A DNA stretch of 64,000 nucleotides, taken from NCBI GenBank assembly GCA_020852965.1, contig JADYZV010000047.1, forward strand, positions 1 to 64,000, given 5' to 3'. The notes below the pieces were generated by a model, which saw only the letters and a program-made list of their open reading frames with translations, did no database searches and was not told the DNA's origin. Positions 9,818 to 17,988 of the stretch are shown here, piece after piece. The DNA is from Pirellulaceae bacterium. GTDB lineage: Bacteria; Planctomycetota; Planctomycetia; Pirellulales; Pirellulaceae. Positions within the stretch are counted from its first letter, which is position 1. Each line of letters starts with the position of its first letter. The position numbers and the translations under genes are program-made.

Positions 9818-10384
9818 CTACCCTGCATTGTTGCGAGCGGCCGCTCGCAACAATGCAGCGCGGCAGTCCCGGATTTTGTGAATCAAGTGCAGCTCTCGCT
9901 GCATCAAACGGTCAATAGCGACGATACGGTGCTGGGTCGCCACATCGGGCACATCGATTTCAAGTTCGGTCAGGCTGCCCTTGGTGATTTGCGGGACCGC
10001 CGTTCCCGAAGACACTGCATCAATTTTGGTTTGGAACAATTCTTGATTCATTGCCCATGCCAAATAGTCCGGCTTTACCCGATCGTCCTTTGGTCGAAGC
10101 ACCATGAAATAACCGGCCGGTACGATGTTTCGGCGATACCCCTCGCTAAAAAGAAAAGCGAACCGCCGCGCCCCACGAGCCAAGAACACGATGTCGCCAA
10201 CAGAAAGCGAATGTTTTTCTACATTCGGGATTTCCATCGGCGTCAGCGATTCCGGATCGAAACGGCCGGCTTCATCGACGTCTCGAATTTGTAGCACCAG
10301 CGCATTGCCGTTGGGCTCCTCGTGAACCCGACCACGAAAGTGGAAGCCCATACGGACATCGGCAATGTCGTTGATTAGAAGCAT
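9818..10384 (-). CDS. Half-size HsdS-like specificity protein (single target recognition domain)
   Basis: 188 residues, about half an HsdS, with one target recognition domain. It begins LLINDIADVRMGFHFRG, contains the typical block GTAVPQITKGSLTELEIDVP and ends in a conserved helix VATQHRIVAIDRLMQRELHLI. Half-size HsdS proteins can dimerise to recognise palindromic-spaced sites, so it could give HsdM a second specificity or guide the upstream membrane/lipase genes; both are inference. ATG at 10384 forms TGATG with the upstream gene. The last eleven codons lie in a 36-bp perfect palindrome (9823-9858), so the C-terminus may have been altered by insertion of that element. Confidence 0.82.
   Translation of the reverse strand: MLLINDIADVRMGFHFRGRVHEEPNGNALVLQIRDVDEAGRFDPESLTPMEIPNVEKHSLSVGDIVFLARGARRFAFLFSEGYRRNIVPAGYFMVLRPKDDRVKPDYLAWAMNQELFQTKIDAVSSGTAVPQITKGSLTELEIDVPDVATQHRIVAIDRLMQRELHLIHKIRDCRAALLRAAARNNAG
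9823..9858. repeat. 36-bp perfect palindrome at the 3' end of the half-HsdS gene
   Basis: Two 18-base arms (CTGCATTGTTGCGAGCGG and its exact reverse complement) meet with no spacer at 9840/9841. It lies 2 bases before the stop codon and encodes the last residues (LRAAARNNAG). On the mRNA it would fold into a strong hairpin without a following U-run, so it is not a typical terminator; attenuation, mRNA stabilisation or a mobile palindromic repeat are possible. Confidence 0.85.
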
Positions 10385-11232
10385 CAGAGATCCGTTCCCA
10401 TCGAAAACCCGGCAATCTGCGGTGCGACTTCATCCATCACGTAATGAACGAACTGCACGCCCAACTGGGTAAGCTCGTAGGGCTTTTCTGAGTCAAACGG
10501 GGTCTGCATGGTCCCAGTAACTGGACTTCGGCCTCCCTTGGGCTTCTTTACGAATTTCCCGGAGATTGTCGTTTGCCGCTTCTGCCGTATCACGTGCCCT
10601 AGAGTCAGATCATGAATCAGCAACTTGAATAAGTCGGCCTCCGAACTATCGTCCCGTGGAATTGTTGAATGCATTTTTAGCCAGATAGATCGACGATTGA
10701 TTCCGTTTTGTTTGTAGATCGCCTTGATGACTTTAAAATGGGTTTCGTCGTAACGATCGATCCAATCAAGAAACAAGCGAACCAAATCGTCATCGCACAA
10801 GCTTGTTGCCGCTGCATTGGCTACAAGCCGTCGGATGTAGTCTCGCTTCTCATCAGTTGTCGCTCGATCCCAACTTTGAAACGACTTTTCAACCAACGTC
10901 AAGAATTTAGGGTCTTCAAGCCTTGCGTCGACTGCTTCCCCAAAGCTCGCAAGTCTCTCTGCAATTTGACGCAGAGTTTCGTGCAGTCGCTGGAACTTGA
11001 CACGGTGACTTTCAAGCCATTGACATTGTAGGTCGTCGACCTTATCGCCCTTTCCGGCTAACTCGATGCCAGCCACAATTAAAGGGCCAACCCATGGAAT
11101 CACGCTTATCGCCGCCAACGCGAATTTCTTCAGGGCTCGTTTTCGCGGCGAATCAGTAGCTGCCGCTATCTCCCCCGCGATCTGATCTTGGATGTCGTTC
11201 TGGTCGCTATCGTCTATGAGCTGAGACATCAT
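10384..11232 (-). CDS. Single-membrane-helix protein of the restriction operon, unknown function
   Basis: 282 residues, no family recognised. A short acidic N-terminus is followed by a basic patch (RKRALKK) and one hydrophobic segment at about 37-58 (ALAAISVIPWVGPLIVAG), Gly/Pro-containing and possibly membrane-inserting. The rest is helical and charged; the last 100 residues (IYKQNGINRRSIWLKM, PYELTQLGVQFVHYVM) resemble a winged-helix DNA-binding fold. ATG at 11232 overlaps the lipase stop as ATGA, and the stop overlaps the half-HsdS start as TGATG. A membrane effector or anchor partner of the lipase and half-HsdS is a plausible but unproven role. The neighbouring ATG at 11229 is an equally possible start. 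Confidence 0.75.
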   Translation of the reverse strand: MMSQLIDDSDQNDIQDQIAGEIAAATDSPRKRALKKFALAAISVIPWVGPLIVAGIELAGKGDKVDDLQCQWLESHRVKFQRLHETLRQIAERLASFGEAVDARLEDPKFLTLVEKSFQSWDRATTDEKRDYIRRLVANAAATSLCDDDLVRLFLDWIDRYDETHFKVIKAIYKQNGINRRSIWLKMHSTIPRDDSSEADLFKLLIHDLTLGHVIRQKRQTTISGKFVKKPKGGRSPVTGTMQTPFDSEKPYELTQLGVQFVHYVMDEVAPQIAGFSMGTDL

Positions 11233-12422
11233 TTACCCTCCACTGCAAACCGTTCGATTTGCTGGATGTAGCGGTACATCAGATGGTTGCCGGCTCGCCG
11301 TTTTAGATCAAGTCGATCGAATGGGCCACCAAGCGGACCGCCGTAGGTCGGCTCTTCAGCATCAATCGGGTCGCGACTATTGAGGATGTCTTGTAGCTCT
11401 TCGAACTGTTCGGCCGTCAAAGGTTCAGGGTCAGGAGGGCTAAGGCCTTCTGGCGTGTTCGGTGCAGTAACATCGAAATCGGAACTTTGAGTGGGCGACA
11501 AATCTCCGAATGGATCAACCGCTACGGCGTCGTCATCAGGAGGGCTCCCAAATAGATCATCGACGCCTCTCGTTGGTTGTGTACCTTGAACAACCGGCCC
11601 TGGACTGCGGACAATGGTACCGTTCAAGAATCGAATCACGCTTCCGCCACTATAGTAGGCAGGTAGGACCAGTGGGATACGCGGTGGGAGCGAGGTTACT
11701 ACATCGTCTTCATTGATGAAGCGTAGCATGCGAGTTCCGAGGCTACGATTCATGGCGGTCGTGAATGCATGAGCGCCAACACGTGGCTGCCCGAACGTCA
11801 CCAAGCCTTTTACCGGATGTCCGTGCAATTCAAGCTGCTGCATTGAGAGTGTCGCAATCGCACCGCCCAGGCTGTGACCAGTCAACCAAACATGCCTTGG
11901 ATTTCCCCGATGTTCGATCGCAGCGACGACAGATCGCATCAATGCTTGGGTCGCATCGTAAAACCCTTTGTGAACTTCGCCGAGTTCCGTTACGATCTTC
12001 TCGTAGTCCAAATCCGTCCAATAGTCAGCGAGTTGGGCGATGTCGGTACCACGAAAAGCAATAACCAATACATCGTTCTGCTGATCCCACGCTGTGATGA
12101 AATGGTGATTGTCGACCGTGACGAACTCGCCGAGAGCCAAATCGTAAAGGCGGAGCCGATTCTGAACCGAGGCAATACTGTCTTCGTAGGCCAGAAAGCT
12201 AAGCTCGGCCATCAACCGCGCAATCTTCCAATCAGGCGTATCTGCCGTCGAATTGAAGGGGAGCGCTAATCGCGCACCGACTTGATCCTGTAGCGGAAAC
12301 GATGTCTCAATGGCACGATTCACTGGATTCCAGCTGGACGGATCCAGCGGACTAGCAAGCTGCCCGGATACCGGCGATGAAACCGCAGCTACGATCAGCA
12401 GCGGTAAGGCAAGAAATTTCAT
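11229..12422 (-). CDS. Secreted class 3 lipase (alpha/beta hydrolase)
   Basis: 397-residue triacylglycerol/phospholipid lipase of the class 3 (fungal-type) family. Residues 1-20 form a Sec signal peptide ending near SSPVSGQ. The fold markers are the oxyanion segment IAFRGTD (121-127), the nucleophile elbow GHSLGG with Ser184, an Asp at 239/240 (NEDDVV) and a His near 380 (GNHLMY), giving a complete Ser-Asp-His triad. A low-complexity acidic/Pro linker (about 265-350) precedes the last helix. It is the first gene of the leftward operon that continues into type I restriction genes, overlapping the next gene by 4 bases (ATGA). An exported lipase in such an operon is unusual; lipid attack as a defence effector is inference, and an ordinary nutritional lipase is the alternative. 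Confidence 0.9.
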   Translation of the reverse strand: MKFLALPLLIVAAVSSPVSGQLASPLDPSSWNPVNRAIETSFPLQDQVGARLALPFNSTADTPDWKIARLMAELSFLAYEDSIASVQNRLRLYDLALGEFVTVDNHHFITAWDQQNDVLVIAFRGTDIAQLADYWTDLDYEKIVTELGEVHKGFYDATQALMRSVVAAIEHRGNPRHVWLTGHSLGGAIATLSMQQLELHGHPVKGLVTFGQPRVGAHAFTTAMNRSLGTRMLRFINEDDVVTSLPPRIPLVLPAYYSGGSVIRFLNGTIVRSPGPVVQGTQPTRGVDDLFGSPPDDDAVAVDPFGDLSPTQSSDFDVTAPNTPEGLSPPDPEPLTAEQFEELQDILNSRDPIDAEEPTYGGPLGGPFDRLDLKRRAGNHLMYRYIQQIERFAVEGK

Positions 12423-12556
12423 TTACTAACTCCAAGTAATGCGGCCGGGTTGGGCCGCGCAAGCCAGATCAAAGCGGTGGCGAAGTTGCCGCCGCTCGGT
12501 AGTCGTCCTTGACGATCGGGTTTTGGGAGTCAGAATGGTGTTATCAATAGATCATC

Positions 12557-12617
12557 CGGGCTCCCGGCCCGCATGAACGCAGACGGCTTCGTGTTCCACC
12601 ACGGAGCCGTTTTTTTT
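12557..12617 (+). ncRNA. Possible small RNA with terminator upstream of the lipase operon
   Basis: A small hairpin CGGGC-TCCCG-GCCCG (12557-12571) is followed 11 bases later by a strong terminator hairpin and eight Ts. No rightward gene ends here, so the terminator either closes a short RNA, antisense to the operon leader, or protects the operon from readthrough. No promoter was identified and the 5' end is a guess. Confidence 0.25.
12583..12617 (+). terminator. Rho-independent terminator, rightward
   Basis: Arms ACGGCTTCGTG and CACGGAGCCGT form an 11-bp stem with one mismatch (a G-U type pair in RNA) around a 6-base loop, followed by an unbroken run of eight Ts (12610-12617). Confidence 0.7.
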
Positions 12618-12948
12618 GCGCCCATGACATCCATACTGCTGGATTCTACTGAGTTTCCTTCGCGGTACAATCCCGCAGCAAAATAATTGCTGCAATTTTG
12701 CCTGGCGGTTGTAGGACACAGAATTGTTGGTGTTTGTGATATATCGCGTTTGAGCCAGCTCAGCTCTGGCTGGAGAGGTTCACGCCGAAATAGTGTACTT
12801 TTGTTCAGAGTCGGCTTGTCTTGCTTACATCGCATGACATGCAGCAGTTTCATGGCAATCTCGATATGCGAGAGGAAACGGACGCAGGCTCTGCGGGGAC
12901 GCAACTTGCTAGGGATACTCTCGCCGAAGCGTCCGAGTGACGTCGAGG

Positions 12949-12993
12949 GGCGGCGCGACGAGCCATTCATGGCCGCGATCGCGCCGCCTCGTT
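12949..12993 (+). terminator. GC-rich stem-loop with T-run, rightward
   Basis: GGCGGCGCGA (12949-12958) pairs perfectly with TCGCGCCGCC (12979-12988). The 20-base loop contains a smaller stem GCCAT/ATGGC, and the element is followed by TCGTTTTT. No rightward gene ends nearby, so it may instead be a structured repeat. Confidence 0.4.
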
Positions 12994-13199
12994 TTTCTAA
13001 TAGCCGCTACTTCTAGCTGCTCTGATTCAAGGTTCTTGCCGCTGCGACCCGGCATGATTGGTCGCTCCTCTGCTAACTCGTCACTCTGCATGTCTCTTCT
13101 ACAGGCCACATCTGCCAGTCGAATGTTGCGTAGTCTCACTCACTACCACACGGCACCCGATGTCACTTGGATGCGAGCCATGCCTCCAAAAATCTAATC

Positions 13200-14216
13200 T
13201 CAAATTGAAATCCGCTCGACGATGTTGCGGGTTACTTTCCGCTGCCTGCGGTCGTAGAGCCTGGTGGTGCGCGGGTCGGCATGCCCTGCCAAGTTCTGCA
13301 CATCCTCCAGCGGTACCCCCTGAGTTAGCAGGTCAGTTATCGTCGTCACACGAAACGAATGAGGCGAAAGCCGTAGCGATAGTCCAACTTCGTACAGTCG
13401 GCGTTTGACCATCCGGCCAATATCATCGCTGGTAAGCGGGTTTTCGGTCAGTTGTCGACTTCGACGACGGGTGGTGCGAAACAGCGGCGAAGCCTTGTCC
13501 GCCTGGTTGAGTCCCCCTGCCCTGAGGTAATCCTGGATCATCAGCCGCAAGTCGTGGCGAACAGGAATCTCCCGCGACTTGCCCCCTTTCTCATGAAACC
13601 GCAGGCAGTACTGTTCTCTCGAGTCGTAAAAATCGCAGCGACGCAGATTAGCAATGGCTCCCACGCGGGCCGCGGTATAGATCAGAATGCCCACAATCGC
13701 ACGATCTCGCAGCCCCACCGCATGCGATGTATCCATACTGCGCATCAACATTCGTGCCTGCTCGATCGAGATCTCTGGCGTCTTACCCTCGATGACTTGG
13801 AGCCGCTCTGCGCGGACCGAGGCAGCCGGATTGAGGATCACGACATGCCGCGTCACCAACGCATCGAAGAAATGCCGTAGTGCCGACAGTATGAGCTTCT
13901 TCGTTGCCACGGCGTAGCGGAGTCCATCTAAGTAGCTCCCCACATCGCGCGGGCTGATCTGCTGCAAGTCCTTACCCAGCGCTTCACAGTGCACCATGAA
14001 CTGCCGAATCGCCCGTTCGTAGGCCGCCCGCGTGTGCGGATTACGAAGCTTGCCATAAATGAACTCTTCCCATGCAAAGTGTGCTGCCGCACCCGCCTCA
14101 GCCACCAACGCAGGCAGCGCACCGACTTCACCTTTGGTTGATACCACCGGCAGCGAATTACTCGGTTTTCCAAATTCGGCTTGGCTAACGCTTGCCTGAG
14201 TGAGCTTATCGTTCAT
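13200..14216 (-). CDS. Tyrosine recombinase / integrase (XerC/D-like)
   Basis: Site-specific DNA strand-exchange enzyme of 338 residues. An N-terminal SAM-like core-binding domain (about 45-130, NPHTRAAYERAIRQFMVHCE) precedes the catalytic domain. All catalytic positions are visible: Arg184 (TAARVGAI), Lys210 (HEKGGKSREIP), His286 and Arg289 (PHSFRVTT), His312 (AGHADPRTT) and nucleophile Tyr321 (RLYDRR). It lacks the extra segment typical of integron IntI, so it is a general phage/transposon-type integrase. It has no partner genes on the same strand; the neighbouring topB and DUF932 genes suggest a mobile region. An 8-bp dyad lies about 100 bases upstream of its start. Confidence 0.92.
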   Translation of the reverse strand: MNDKLTQASVSQAEFGKPSNSLPVVSTKGEVGALPALVAEAGAAAHFAWEEFIYGKLRNPHTRAAYERAIRQFMVHCEALGKDLQQISPRDVGSYLDGLRYAVATKKLILSALRHFFDALVTRHVVILNPAASVRAERLQVIEGKTPEISIEQARMLMRSMDTSHAVGLRDRAIVGILIYTAARVGAIANLRRCDFYDSREQYCLRFHEKGGKSREIPVRHDLRLMIQDYLRAGGLNQADKASPLFRTTRRRSRQLTENPLTSDDIGRMVKRRLYEVGLSLRLSPHSFRVTTITDLLTQGVPLEDVQNLAGHADPRTTRLYDRRQRKVTRNIVERISI

Positions 14217-14793
14217 GGTGCATTCATCCCAGTGGAGTCATCCTCTGCAATTGCATCAAGCACAAGGCTTGTCTGAAATCGCATCCGGTGAGTTTTTTCA
14301 CTGTCGTACCCTAACGCTGAATAACGTCCTTTGTCCAGCGTTAAGCGCTACCACACATGGCGCGCAATTCGTGCGGTGCAAATGTTTCGTTGTGGGCGTG
14401 CGATTGCAGCAGTATTCCGACCGCTACTCGCGATGCCGAGCGAAACGTGGCATAACCTAGGATGGCTACGGCCTGTGAAGTGCTCGGTGGGCACGACAAC
14501 GAACATTTTGCTTGACAAAATGGATCGATGGGATCGCCTAATTTCGACTAGCCGACTAGCTGGACTGCGTCAGGTTCGTAGCCAATTTCAAAAACTTCTC
14601 CGGTTTTTTGCAATATGAGCCTTCGGTACAGGGATGAAGAACAACGGGAAGAGCCGGCGGCTAGCGCCTTGCCGCTCACAACTTCATGCTGTCCAGCTAT
14701 TAGCGGGAACGATAGCTGCCATCGACGCGTTTGGTTGATCAGGTAAGAATGGCAACAGTCGTCTGTCCTACAGAAAGAATGCTTGGGTGACAC
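14217..14793. other. Intergenic region between the recombinase and topB
   Basis: 577 bases without a convincing gene, separating two divergently transcribed genes, so both promoters must be here. The only clear structure is an inverted repeat at 14312-14343. Small frames are unsupported. Confidence 0.55.
14312..14343. promoter_or_regulatory. Inverted repeat upstream of the recombinase gene
   Basis: TAACGCTG and CAGCGTTA are exact reverse complements separated by 16 bases, 96 bases upstream of the recombinase start. Possible recombinase binding/attachment site or operator; not tested. Confidence 0.35.
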
Positions 14794-17208
14794 GTGAAAG
14801 TGATACTTGCCGAAAAGCCATCCGTGGCCCGCGAGTTGGCTGCCTTCCTCAGGGCGACTACGCGGCGTGACGGCTATTTCGAAGGTAACGGCTACCAAGT
14901 AACCTGGGCTCTGGGACATCTCGTCGAGCTGAAGGAACCAGCAGACTATGACTTGTCACTGAAGACTTGGTCGCTGAGCACGTTGCCGTTTATCCCAGAT
15001 GAATTCGAGTTGAAGTTGCGGGATGACAAGGGGACCAAGCAACAGTTCGGGATCGTGAAGCGACTGTTCCGCGCGGCGGATGCCTTGATCTGCGCGACGG
15101 ACGCAGGCCGTGAAGGTGAATTGATCTTTCGCTATATCCAGTCGCTCGCTGGTTGCACTCGCAAACCAACCGAGCGGCTTTGGCTCAGCTCACTCACACC
15201 CCAGGCCATTGGAGCTGCATTCCGGTCGCTACGACCGCTGGCGGACTATGACAATCTGTATGCGGCCGCCAAATGTCGAAGCGAAGCCGATTGGATCGTC
15301 GGGCTGAACGCAACTCGTAACTATACGCTGCGCTATGGGACCGCAGGCATTCTCTGGAGCCTGGGGCGCGTGCAGACTCCCGTGTTGGCCATGATCGTTG
15401 GGCGTGATGACGAGATTCGGACGTTTAAGCCCAGGCCATTCTGGGAGTTGATGACAAACTACCGCAACGTATGCTTTCGCTTCAAGGGTGATCGTTTTGA
15501 CAAGCAAGAAGAAGCTCAAGCACTGCTCGACCGGATCAGCCACCATCCGCTGGTGATCCAAAAGATCGAACGCAAGCCCGAGAAGTCGCTTCCACCCCAG
15601 CTGTTCGACTTGACGGAATTGCAGCGGGACATGAATCGTCGCTATGGCATGTCGGCAGCCAACACTCTGCAAAGCGCTCAATCACTTTATGAAGCCAAGC
15701 TGATCACTTATCCCCGCACCGACTCGCGCTACCTCAACACGGACATGCAGAAAGAGATTCCAGGAATCCTGCGGCAACTGCAGTCGATCAAACCCAACGA
15801 AGTATCCAAGCTTGATCTAACGTCGCTGCCGTTTAATGGGCGAATAGTCAACAATCAGAAAGTAAAAGACCACCATGCAATTATCCCAACCGGTGCCGCC
15901 CCGGGAGCATTGCGTGACCAAGACCAAAAAGTCTACTCAGCGATTGTGGTGCAATTGATCGCAGCTTTCTATCCGCCGTGTTTGAAGGAAGTAACGACGG
16001 TCGACGCCATCGCCAATGACGTGCCATTTCGTGCTCGAGGTGTGCGATTGATCGAAGCTGGCTGGACTGAGTTGTTTCCCCGCAGGTCTGCGGAGGCTAA
16101 ACGTGAGGACGAACAGTCATTGCCGAATTTCGCCCCGCGTGAGAGTGGCCCACATGAACCCTTTCTCAAACCTGGAGAAACGACCCCACCCAAACATTTC
16201 AGCGAGAACACACTGCTGGGCGCGATGGACACCGCCGGGAAGCTCGTCGAGGAAGGCGAGCTGCGGGAAGCGCTTAGGGAGAAAGGACTCGGTACTCCGG
16301 CAACTCGCGCCGCGATCATTGAAACTTTGTTGAAGCGAAAATACATCGAGCGCGAGAAGAAAAACCTCGTCGCAACCGATCCGGGCCGCTACCTCGTGGC
16401 GATTGTGCGGGACCACAACCTCAAATCCCCCGAGCTCACCGGAGAATGGGAGTCAAAACTCAATAGGATTGAAGCTGGTCAGGCAGCCCCCGGACCATTC
16501 ATGCAAGAGATTGCTGAGTATACGCGTGGAATCATTCAGTCCAGCGACAACAAGGCGATCGACGCAACAAAACTTGGTGAATGCCCACAATGCGGACAAC
16601 CCATCATTGAAGGCAAGCAGGCCTATGGTTGTTCCGCGTGGCGCAAAGGCTGCCGGTTTGTACTGCAGCCGACCTACCGCGATTATCAACTCGACATTCG
16701 GCAGATTCGTGAGCTGCTGCAACAGGGCGTTCTTAGTAAGCCAATCAAACTCGGCGATGGCCACCAATGCTTCTTGAGTTTGTTGGACTCCGGCGCGTTA
16801 GTCGAGATCGCGGTTCCTCAAGGTGACGAACAGAGCGATCAAAAGTCCACAGGCCGGCGGAAGAAGTCGACGAGGTCTCGAAACTCGTCACAGAAGACGC
16901 GTGCGGTAGATGGTTCCAGTCGACCAAAGACGGGGAATTCCTCGACGGATCTTGGCCCATGTCCGCTATGCGGGGCGCAAGTTATTGAGCAGCCGAAATC
17001 CTTCAGTTGCAGCAAATGGCGAGAAGGCTGCGGCTTGACGATCTGGAAGTCAATTTCAGGCAAGCGGATCTCAGCCCGCACCGCGAAGACACTTCTGCGC
17101 GACGGAAAGACTGCCGAGTTGAAGGGTTTCAAATCCAAATCAGGTCAGCCCTACAGTGCACGCCTGAAGTTGATCGATGGAAAAGTTTGCCTAGATTTCG
17201 ACAATTGA
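14794..17208 (+). CDS. topB: DNA topoisomerase III (TopB)
   Basis: Type IA topoisomerase that passes single DNA strands, resolving recombination and replication intermediates. The 804 residues start with a TOPRIM domain (VILAEKPSVARELAAFL, later CATDAGREGELIFRY) and carry the active-site Tyr in LITYPRTDSRY near residue 305. The C-terminus has two four-Cys zinc-ribbon repeats (CPQCGQPIIEGKQAYGC... and CPLCGAQVIEQPKSFSC...), separated by a basic linker. The start is GTG at 14794. TopB genes with such tails are common on plasmids and integrative elements as well as chromosomes; the nearby recombinase and DUF932 gene suggest the former, though it may be a housekeeping copy. It converges on the DUF2071 gene. 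Confidence 0.96.
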   Translation: MKVILAEKPSVARELAAFLRATTRRDGYFEGNGYQVTWALGHLVELKEPADYDLSLKTWSLSTLPFIPDEFELKLRDDKGTKQQFGIVKRLFRAADALICATDAGREGELIFRYIQSLAGCTRKPTERLWLSSLTPQAIGAAFRSLRPLADYDNLYAAAKCRSEADWIVGLNATRNYTLRYGTAGILWSLGRVQTPVLAMIVGRDDEIRTFKPRPFWELMTNYRNVCFRFKGDRFDKQEEAQALLDRISHHPLVIQKIERKPEKSLPPQLFDLTELQRDMNRRYGMSAANTLQSAQSLYEAKLITYPRTDSRYLNTDMQKEIPGILRQLQSIKPNEVSKLDLTSLPFNGRIVNNQKVKDHHAIIPTGAAPGALRDQDQKVYSAIVVQLIAAFYPPCLKEVTTVDAIANDVPFRARGVRLIEAGWTELFPRRSAEAKREDEQSLPNFAPRESGPHEPFLKPGETTPPKHFSENTLLGAMDTAGKLVEEGELREALREKGLGTPATRAAIIETLLKRKYIEREKKNLVATDPGRYLVAIVRDHNLKSPELTGEWESKLNRIEAGQAAPGPFMQEIAEYTRGIIQSSDNKAIDATKLGECPQCGQPIIEGKQAYGCSAWRKGCRFVLQPTYRDYQLDIRQIRELLQQGVLSKPIKLGDGHQCFLSLLDSGALVEIAVPQGDEQSDQKSTGRRKKSTRSRNSSQKTRAVDGSSRPKTGNSSTDLGPCPLCGAQVIEQPKSFSCSKWREGCGLTIWKSISGKRISARTAKTLLRDGKTAELKGFKSKSGQPYSARLKLIDGKVCLDFDN

Positions 17209-17217
17209 CGCTGGCCA

Positions 17218-17988
17218 TCACGCCTCTGGCATCGACTTGTCGCCGGTGGAATTTACGCGACTTCCCGATCGAATTTGAACGGCGGAGCCATCTGCAAGAA
17301 AGGCTGAAGTCGGTGGGCAGTTCAGGAACGGAGCGAAGTCCTGGCCATAGGTACCGGCCACATCGCAGTCCAGTTCGCTGCTGATTGCACGCCATACGCT
17401 CCAACGCGGGTGTTCGACACGGTACTCCAGTGTTGTCCCATTCCGCTGCTTGCAGTATCCGTAGTAGTGCTCAGTAATGAACGTCTCTTCGCTATTGTCG
17501 TCGGGAAGGCAGGGTTCACCTTCAACAGTGACCGACACATGTTGCTGGCGACCATCCATTTCCCAACCATACGAAACCGTAGGGCGTGAAGATGTGCCGA
17601 TTTCGTCCAGATGGCTCATTGGCATGGTCACGTAATTCTCGTTGTACAGTGTTCGGGCCATCCAAGTAATGGCCGGCTTCGGCACAATCTCTTTGAAGAA
17701 AACGACGCCACGACGCGGGCCGTCGGCCAGCTCGCGTCGCACATAAAACCGCAGGTTGACCTCTTCAAAACTTTGGTGAAAAGGCACAGGAATGCCGAAA
17801 AGTCTCGCACCGCGAAACTGGAAGCCTACCATGCTCGCAAAATACTTGCCTTGAAAGCTGTCGAGTACGGTCCCAGGCGGAACCAACGGTTGTAATACTT
17901 TGGGATCCACTTCGTAGTTGAGCATTACGAGGTGAACCCAACGAGCTGTCAATACGGAATAGCGACCGGGTTGTATCGGTTGGTTCAT
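17218..17988 (-). CDS. DUF2071 (YqjF-like) protein
   Basis: 256-residue protein of the DUF2071 family, distantly related to the acetoacetate decarboxylase fold; biochemical function unknown. The N-terminal family block is visible (LTARWVHLVMLNYEVDPKVLQPLVPPG) along with VGFQFRGARLFGIPVP and NLRFYVRRE. The ATG at 17988 overlaps the membrane protein gene upstream as ATGA, so the two are probably translated together. A second, more distant DUF2071-type protein lies 0.9 kb away in the opposite direction. No signal peptide or membrane segment is visible, so it should be cytosolic. Confidence 0.88.
   Translation of the reverse strand: MNQPIQPGRYSVLTARWVHLVMLNYEVDPKVLQPLVPPGTVLDSFQGKYFASMVGFQFRGARLFGIPVPFHQSFEEVNLRFYVRRELADGPRRGVVFFKEIVPKPAITWMARTLYNENYVTMPMSHLDEIGTSSRPTVSYGWEMDGRQQHVSVTVEGEPCLPDDNSEETFITEHYYGYCKQRNGTTLEYRVEHPRWSVWRAISSELDCDVAGTYGQDFAPFLNCPPTSAFLADGSAVQIRSGSRVNSTGDKSMPEA

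Larger units (their letters stand above)
12423..13199. other. Gene-poor stretch between lipase and recombinase
   Basis: 777 bases with no convincing gene. Short open frames on both strands lack family features, and those on the minus strand shift frame along the same stretch. It holds a strong rightward terminator (12583-12617), a small hairpin just before it, and a second GC-rich stem-loop with a T-run (12949-12993). The leftward promoter of the lipase-restriction operon must lie here; none could be fixed with confidence. Confidence 0.6.

Noticed and set aside
12530-12970. 146-residue leftward frame between lipase and recombinase
   Set aside because: No domain, odd composition, overlaps the terminator, and the neighbouring frame 12909-13139 continues in another phase; looks non-coding.
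14312-14343. Integron attI/attC site beside the recombinase
   Set aside because: The recombinase lacks the IntI-specific segment and no cassette-like spacing of GTTRRRY core sites was seen; kept only as an inverted repeat.
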